The notes beneath the pieces are model-generated. The model worked only from the letters and a program-made list of their open reading frames with translations. It ran no database searches and was not told the DNA's origin. From Ehretia macrophylla (lineage: Eukaryota; Streptophyta; Magnoliopsida; Boraginales; Ehretiaceae), in NCBI GenBank assembly GCA_037974665.1, contig CM075783.1, forward strand, positions 16,648,762-16,712,761: a stretch of DNA of 64,000 nt. The letters are read 5' to 3'. The position numbers and the translations under genes are program-made. How positions within the stretch are numbered: the first letter of the stretch is position 1; each line of letters begins with the position of its first letter. Of the stretch, positions 60,365-64,000 are shown piece after piece.

Positions 60365-60898
60365 GAAGAAGGAGAAAGGAAAAATCGAAAAGAAAAAAAA
60401 AAGAAGAAAAGTTAAAAGGAAAGAAAATTAAGATATAAAGAATAGTTAAGTATTTATTTCAGAATTGCACTTCCCACTTGTTATCTCCAGATTTTCCCAT
60501 CTGGCATCTAGTTGGCAACTACCAGGTGCTACTAAGGTCTTTTAATTATTTATCTACGTGGCCAATGCAAAGTACAACTAAACAATTTTTATTTTATTAT
60601 GACTCATTCTCCTCCATAACCCATTTTTCTAGCTTTTGCGGCGAGTTAACTTAGTGCAGAGGCAATAATTATTGCTACTTGGTATCATTTCGTGATCACG
60701 AAATGTAAGGATTCTTATCGATAGTTGAAGAAAAGTAACACTTTGTGAACACTTAAAATTATTCGCTTATTCTCTCCCACATTTTGCATTTGGCTTTCAT
60801 CTATTATATTATATTTAGGGTCATTACTCTCATAAGCTTGCATTCTCAGCATTTGAATTGCGAGAAAGGAAAACAGTGAAAATAGAGAACGAGAGAGA
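60365..60898 (+). promoter_or_regulatory. Upstream region of the DC1 gene
   Basis: A purine-rich stretch to about 60440, then mixed sequence. 'attatattatattta' at about 60803-60817 is a possible TATA region about 85 bases before the ATG. No further element is asserted. Confidence 0.3.
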
Positions 60899-61603
60899 AT
60901 GGAGATCAATCATTTTAGCCATGAGAAGCATCCGCTTGCCCTCAAGGAATTCCAAGAAGATCATAGCGTCAATGATGTTTGTTACGGTTGCCAACAACCA
61001 GTCTTGGGTTTAACCTTTTGTTGCAGCGAATGTAAAGTCTTTCTCCATAAATCCTGTGCAGAATTACCATTAGAGATTAAGCATCCAATGCATCCAGAAC
61101 ACCCACTTCAACTCTTTGACGAGTCGCCTTATTTGTCATCAGGGTGTATATGCAATATTTGTCTAAAAGCATAGAAAGGTTTCACCTATCACTGTTCCAT
61201 GTGTGACTTTGATGTAGGTGTTTTATGTGCTCCATGGACCATATTGCAACAAACTAGCCCTTTCGGTACTTACAAACACACCGGCCATGTGCACCCCCTA
61301 AGACTCCAGCAAAAAAGTGCTTTATTTAAGTGTGATGCTTGCGACATTCAAGAGGAAGATCAGTCGTATTGTTGCACTAAATGCTCATTCTGGATCCACA
61401 AGACTTGTGGATCACTTCCAAGCACCTTGGTGTACAAGGACCATCCTCACCCTCTCTTCTTAGCTTATTGTTATCCAGAAGAATACCGACGTGACGGGAA
61501 AAAAAATTGTGATGTTTGTTGTAAAAGACTATACAAAAAGAATTGGATTTACTATTGTGGTTCTTGTAGATACTTTGTCCATCCCAAGTGTATTAGAATA
61601 TAG
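60899..61603 (+). pseudogene. DC1 (cysteine/histidine-rich C1) protein with one in-frame TAG
   Basis: A single frame of 235 codons from ATG 60899 to TAG 61601-61603, broken only by TAG at 61172-61174 (codon 92). Four zinc-binding DC1 modules are visible. About residues 5-54 have HEKHPLAL, CYGCQQPV, CCSEC and FLHKSCAELP. About 61-115 have HPEHPLQL, CICNIC, then after the stop YHCSMCDFDVGVLC. About 127-172 have HTGHVHPLRL, FKCDAC, YCCTKCSFWIHKTCG. About 183-232 have HPHPLFLAY, NCDVCCKRLY, YYCGSCRYFVHPKCI. All expected Cys/His ligands look present. The product is probably a plant zinc-finger protein of unproven role. Seen here is one nonsense codon; a polymorphic stop, an amber readthrough or a sequencing error are alternatives to a pseudogene. 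The 5' part alone (91 residues) has one and a half modules. Confidence 0.85.
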
Positions 61604-61641
61604 CATCTATCCTTAATGATTATAATGTAATTAGGTGCTAG

Positions 61642-61859
61642 TGTTAGAATCACTAGTATCTCTCATGTGTGTAAACTTATAAGCACTAAGGTAAGTAACT
61701 TCAAGTTAGCCTATATATATATATAAACACCCTCTTAATTTGTAAACAGAACACATGTCACAACAAAAACATCAAATACAATCAAGATGTACTTTAATTC
61801 TCTTTTGTTCATCTCTTCTCTTTGCATCTTTTTCTAATCCAACAACATGGTATCAGAGC
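61642..61859 (+). mobile_element. Copia LTR with primer binding site
   Basis: A 203-bp LTR, TGTTAGAAT (61642) to TTCTAATCCAACA (61844), followed by TGGTATCAGAGC at 61848-61859, the exact initiator-Met tRNA primer site of Copia elements. It starts 39 bases after the DC1 stop. 61860-62160 is leader-like sequence without a clear gag. A Ty3/Gypsy fragment then follows, so two elements are joined. Confidence 0.8.
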
Positions 61860-62162
61860 TACCGTCTCGGTAACCCGAGTTGCTTGCATCTCGTCTTTAT
61901 CATTATTTTCTTCGCTGCTATCAACAAATCAAGCAACACATCATCCTCTCCACCTCAACATTCATAATCTGTTCGGCAACATTTTTGCATTGTTACATCA
62001 CTGCCACGTTACAGCAATGTTATGGAAGATTGTCCAAGCAATCCAAACGAAAAATCCGTCAATCCCAATGCACCTAAAGGATCCATACCTTCGCCTTCAT
62101 ATTCAGATACTGATGGCATCATTAGACCCAGTTGATCCCTTTCTCATCACTGGTATTGCTTG

Positions 62163-62712
62163 TTAAAAAGAAGTCTTAATGTCGTGATCGTTAAGGATCG
62201 ATTTCCTATCCCCATGGTCGATGAATTGCTTGATGAACTACATGGTGCTCAATTCTTTTCTAAGCTTGACATTCGATCCAGTTACCACCAAACCTGTGTG
62301 AAACCACAAGATACTCATAAAACTGCATTTAGAACTCATGCGGCCGTTACGAGTTCTTAGTGATTTCATTCGATTAAGGAACGCTCCATCTAATTTTCAA
62401 TCAATGATGAATGATACATTCATGCCTTTGCTTCCAAAGTGTATTTTGGTCTTCTTTGATGACATCCTCGTCTATACATCTAGCCTTGCATTACATCTTC
62501 AACATCTTGTGCAAGTACACCACATCCTCCTAACACATCAATTCTTTGCCAAATAGTCCAAGTGCACTTTCGGAAAATGTCAAATTGAATATGTGGGGCA
62601 TATCATTTTCTTCAACGGATGTCGCAATGGATCCCGCAAAAATTCAGGCAGTAATTCGTTGGGAAACACCCCAAAATCTTAAGTCGAGATCTTAAAGTAC
62701 TACTTTTGCATC
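62163..62712 (+). pseudogene. Ty3/Gypsy reverse transcriptase fragment (chromovirus-like)
   Basis: Frames read KDRFPIPMVDELLDELHGAQ, FFSKLDIRSSYHQ, KPQDTHKTAFRTH, then a shift and LRNAPSNFQSMMND, CILVFFDDILVYTSSLALHL, and LTHQFFAK, stop, SKCTFGKCQIEYVGHIIF. This is the RT palm and fingers with the catalytic FFDD kept. A few residues near the H...EF motif (62340) are lost, and several stops and shifts are present. The order and wording match plant chromovirus RT. No RNase H or integrase follows, so it is a fragment. Confidence 0.9.
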
Positions 62713-63442
62713 TCCTTTGACTAAATTCGCCCACATTAGGATTACTCGTTACTAGTTGATCAAATTTGATAGATTTGCCCTCTATTTGATTTGAGTTACA
62801 CAAACAAAAGTGTTGCATTTGCAAGCGAACCGCCAATATCCATGTTGGAAGGATGAAGTTAAGAAATCTAAAAGGTGGTTATACTATAAATGTTTTTTTA
62901 ACAAGTGTGTATTTCAAAGGACTAATTCTTATTAGTAATAAGTTACCTTTTTGAAATGAACTAGTTCTCCAAAGAACTAGCGTACGTATTTTTTTTTTCT
63001 TCAGATTTTTCTCTTTTTTTTGTGAACTCATAATTGTCAAAAATGGAAGAAACTATTCCGAAAATGAAATAAAATTGAAGATCACAAATGAGCACCAAGC
63101 AAGTGTGGAGAATGAAAGAGGAATGCAACTTGTTTACGTCTTGGACAAATAATTAAAACTGCTCAATTTTGCACTTGAATGTTATGAAATATTTTACAAT
63201 ACAATTGAACTATTTGTTATCAATATAAGCACAGAAGCTCTGACAAATGCAACGAGAAGGATTATCCATAGCATATACACGACATAAAAGTATTCATTGA
63301 TGATGAAAAGATTAAAGGGCAATATTAACGTTATTAGGAAGTTGATACGAGAAAGACAATAAAGAATAACCATCAAGTATCCAAGAAGCATATTTGATAT
63401 TTCATATAAGGAAAATAGCTATATCATATGAGTTCTTTAAGG
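62713..63442. other. Gap: no gene seen
   Basis: AT-rich. No motif or bounded repeat recognised. Confidence 0.45.
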
Positions 63443-63655
63443 CAACAATATATAGACGATCAAAGAATTTTACTTAGCCAACAACTTAACATTAGATAGA
63501 AAACACAAGAGAAATTATATATACTCCAATCAATAATTTCTTATGTACAACAATATACAAACGATCAAAGAATATTACTTAGCCAACTACTTAACATTAG
63601 ATCATAAAACACAAGAAGAGAAATTATATATACTCCAATCAATAATTTCTTATGT
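63443..63655. repeat. Tandem duplication, two units of about 106 bp
   Basis: Units 63443-63547 and 63548-63655, sharing 'cgatcaaagaat', 'ttacttagccaac', 'cttaacattagat' and 'ctccaatcaataatttctta', with few differences. Confidence 0.9.
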
Positions 63656-64000
63656 GCGTTATGAAGGTTTATTTTCTCTCTCTTTCTTTTTATTTTTATT
63701 TTTTATGATGAAGATTGAATTCACCACAAGTCATCAAATGTATTCCATGTGTATTATAAAGTTATAATTGTGTTACAGTATATTTTTATTGTAGCAAAGA
63801 AAAAAAAGATTTGGCAACTATGAATTTGTCAAGAAGAAGAAAAGAATTCTAAAAGATATGTACAGACTGTTTGGTACAAATGAATTTTATAAAATTTTGC
63901 GAAATTCATTTACAAATCCAATTTTTTATGTTTGGCAGCAACACTTTAAAAAATTGAAAATCCAGGATTTGTAAATCTTGGATTTACTCAAGTCTAACAC
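63656..64000. other. Window end: no gene, possible start of a MITE
   Basis: From about 63871 'ctgtttggtacaaatgaatt' and 'aatttttgaaaatcc'-like inverted pieces suggest a hAT-type MITE cut by the window edge. Not bounded. Confidence 0.3.

Noticed and set aside
1..64000. CRISPR array, rRNA, bacterial-type operons, organellar insert
   Set aside because: No regularly spaced repeats with unique spacers, no rRNA-like sequence, no chloroplast or mitochondrial gene motif seen.

Overview
The window looks like AT-rich nuclear DNA of a eudicot plant. The reasons are DC1 (plant-specific cysteine/histidine-rich) genes, Athila-type Ty3/Gypsy, Copia, L1-like and RTE-like LINEs, CACTA/hAT/Mutator/Harbinger elements, SINE-like insertions and GT-AG introns. 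I see no intact protein-coding gene. Almost everything is a transposon, a nest of transposons, or a decayed host gene. Species cannot be named from this alone.

Layout. 1-3658: a long-LTR fragment, then a decayed Copia pol with a probable 3' LTR. 3903-7269 (minus): a broken host gene for the GINS replication subunit PSF3. Three exons are recognisable with splice sites kept, and a 1.04-kb Mutator-like element sits in its last intron. 8.0-11.3 kb: an RNase H scrap, a DC1 fragment, a Copia LTR and a larger frameshifted DC1 pseudogene. 11.3-19.4 kb: a locally duplicated block in three partial copies, interrupted by an RTE LINE, a hAT-like MITE and a SINE-like insert. 19.6-29.2 kb: a SINE, then a nest of solo long LTRs inserted into one another, two of them bounded by exact 5-bp target-site duplications (TSDs).

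30.3-45.6 kb: a large CACTA element with subterminal GAGACGG-type repeats, an acidic C-terminal scrap of a transposase-like ORF, and a multi-exon TNP1-like gene. That gene is split by an internally deleted Athila element (31357-39438) and by a 3.45-kb solo LTR (39694-43145). 46.4-47.5 kb: a Tourist-like MITE and degenerate tandem repeats. 47834-54143 (minus): a near full-length L1-like LINE with a 16-bp TSD, next to a 5'-truncated relative. 55912-60356: a hAT-like foldback element hosting three further elements (CACTA MITE, Mutator palindrome, hAT-like foldback). 60.9-62.7 kb: a DC1 gene open except for one in-frame TAG, then a Copia LTR with primer site and a Ty3/Gypsy reverse transcriptase fragment.

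The genes do not form a pathway. The story is one of decay: two host families (PSF3, DC1) persist as islands in transposon nests whose order of insertion can be read from TSDs. The most unusual signal is the family of 3.4-kb solo LTRs. Each carries a conserved internal block with a perfect 12-bp palindrome, and the two forward copies also share an intron-like donor/acceptor pair about 2.4 kb apart. All alignments were done by eye; no search or alignment program was run.
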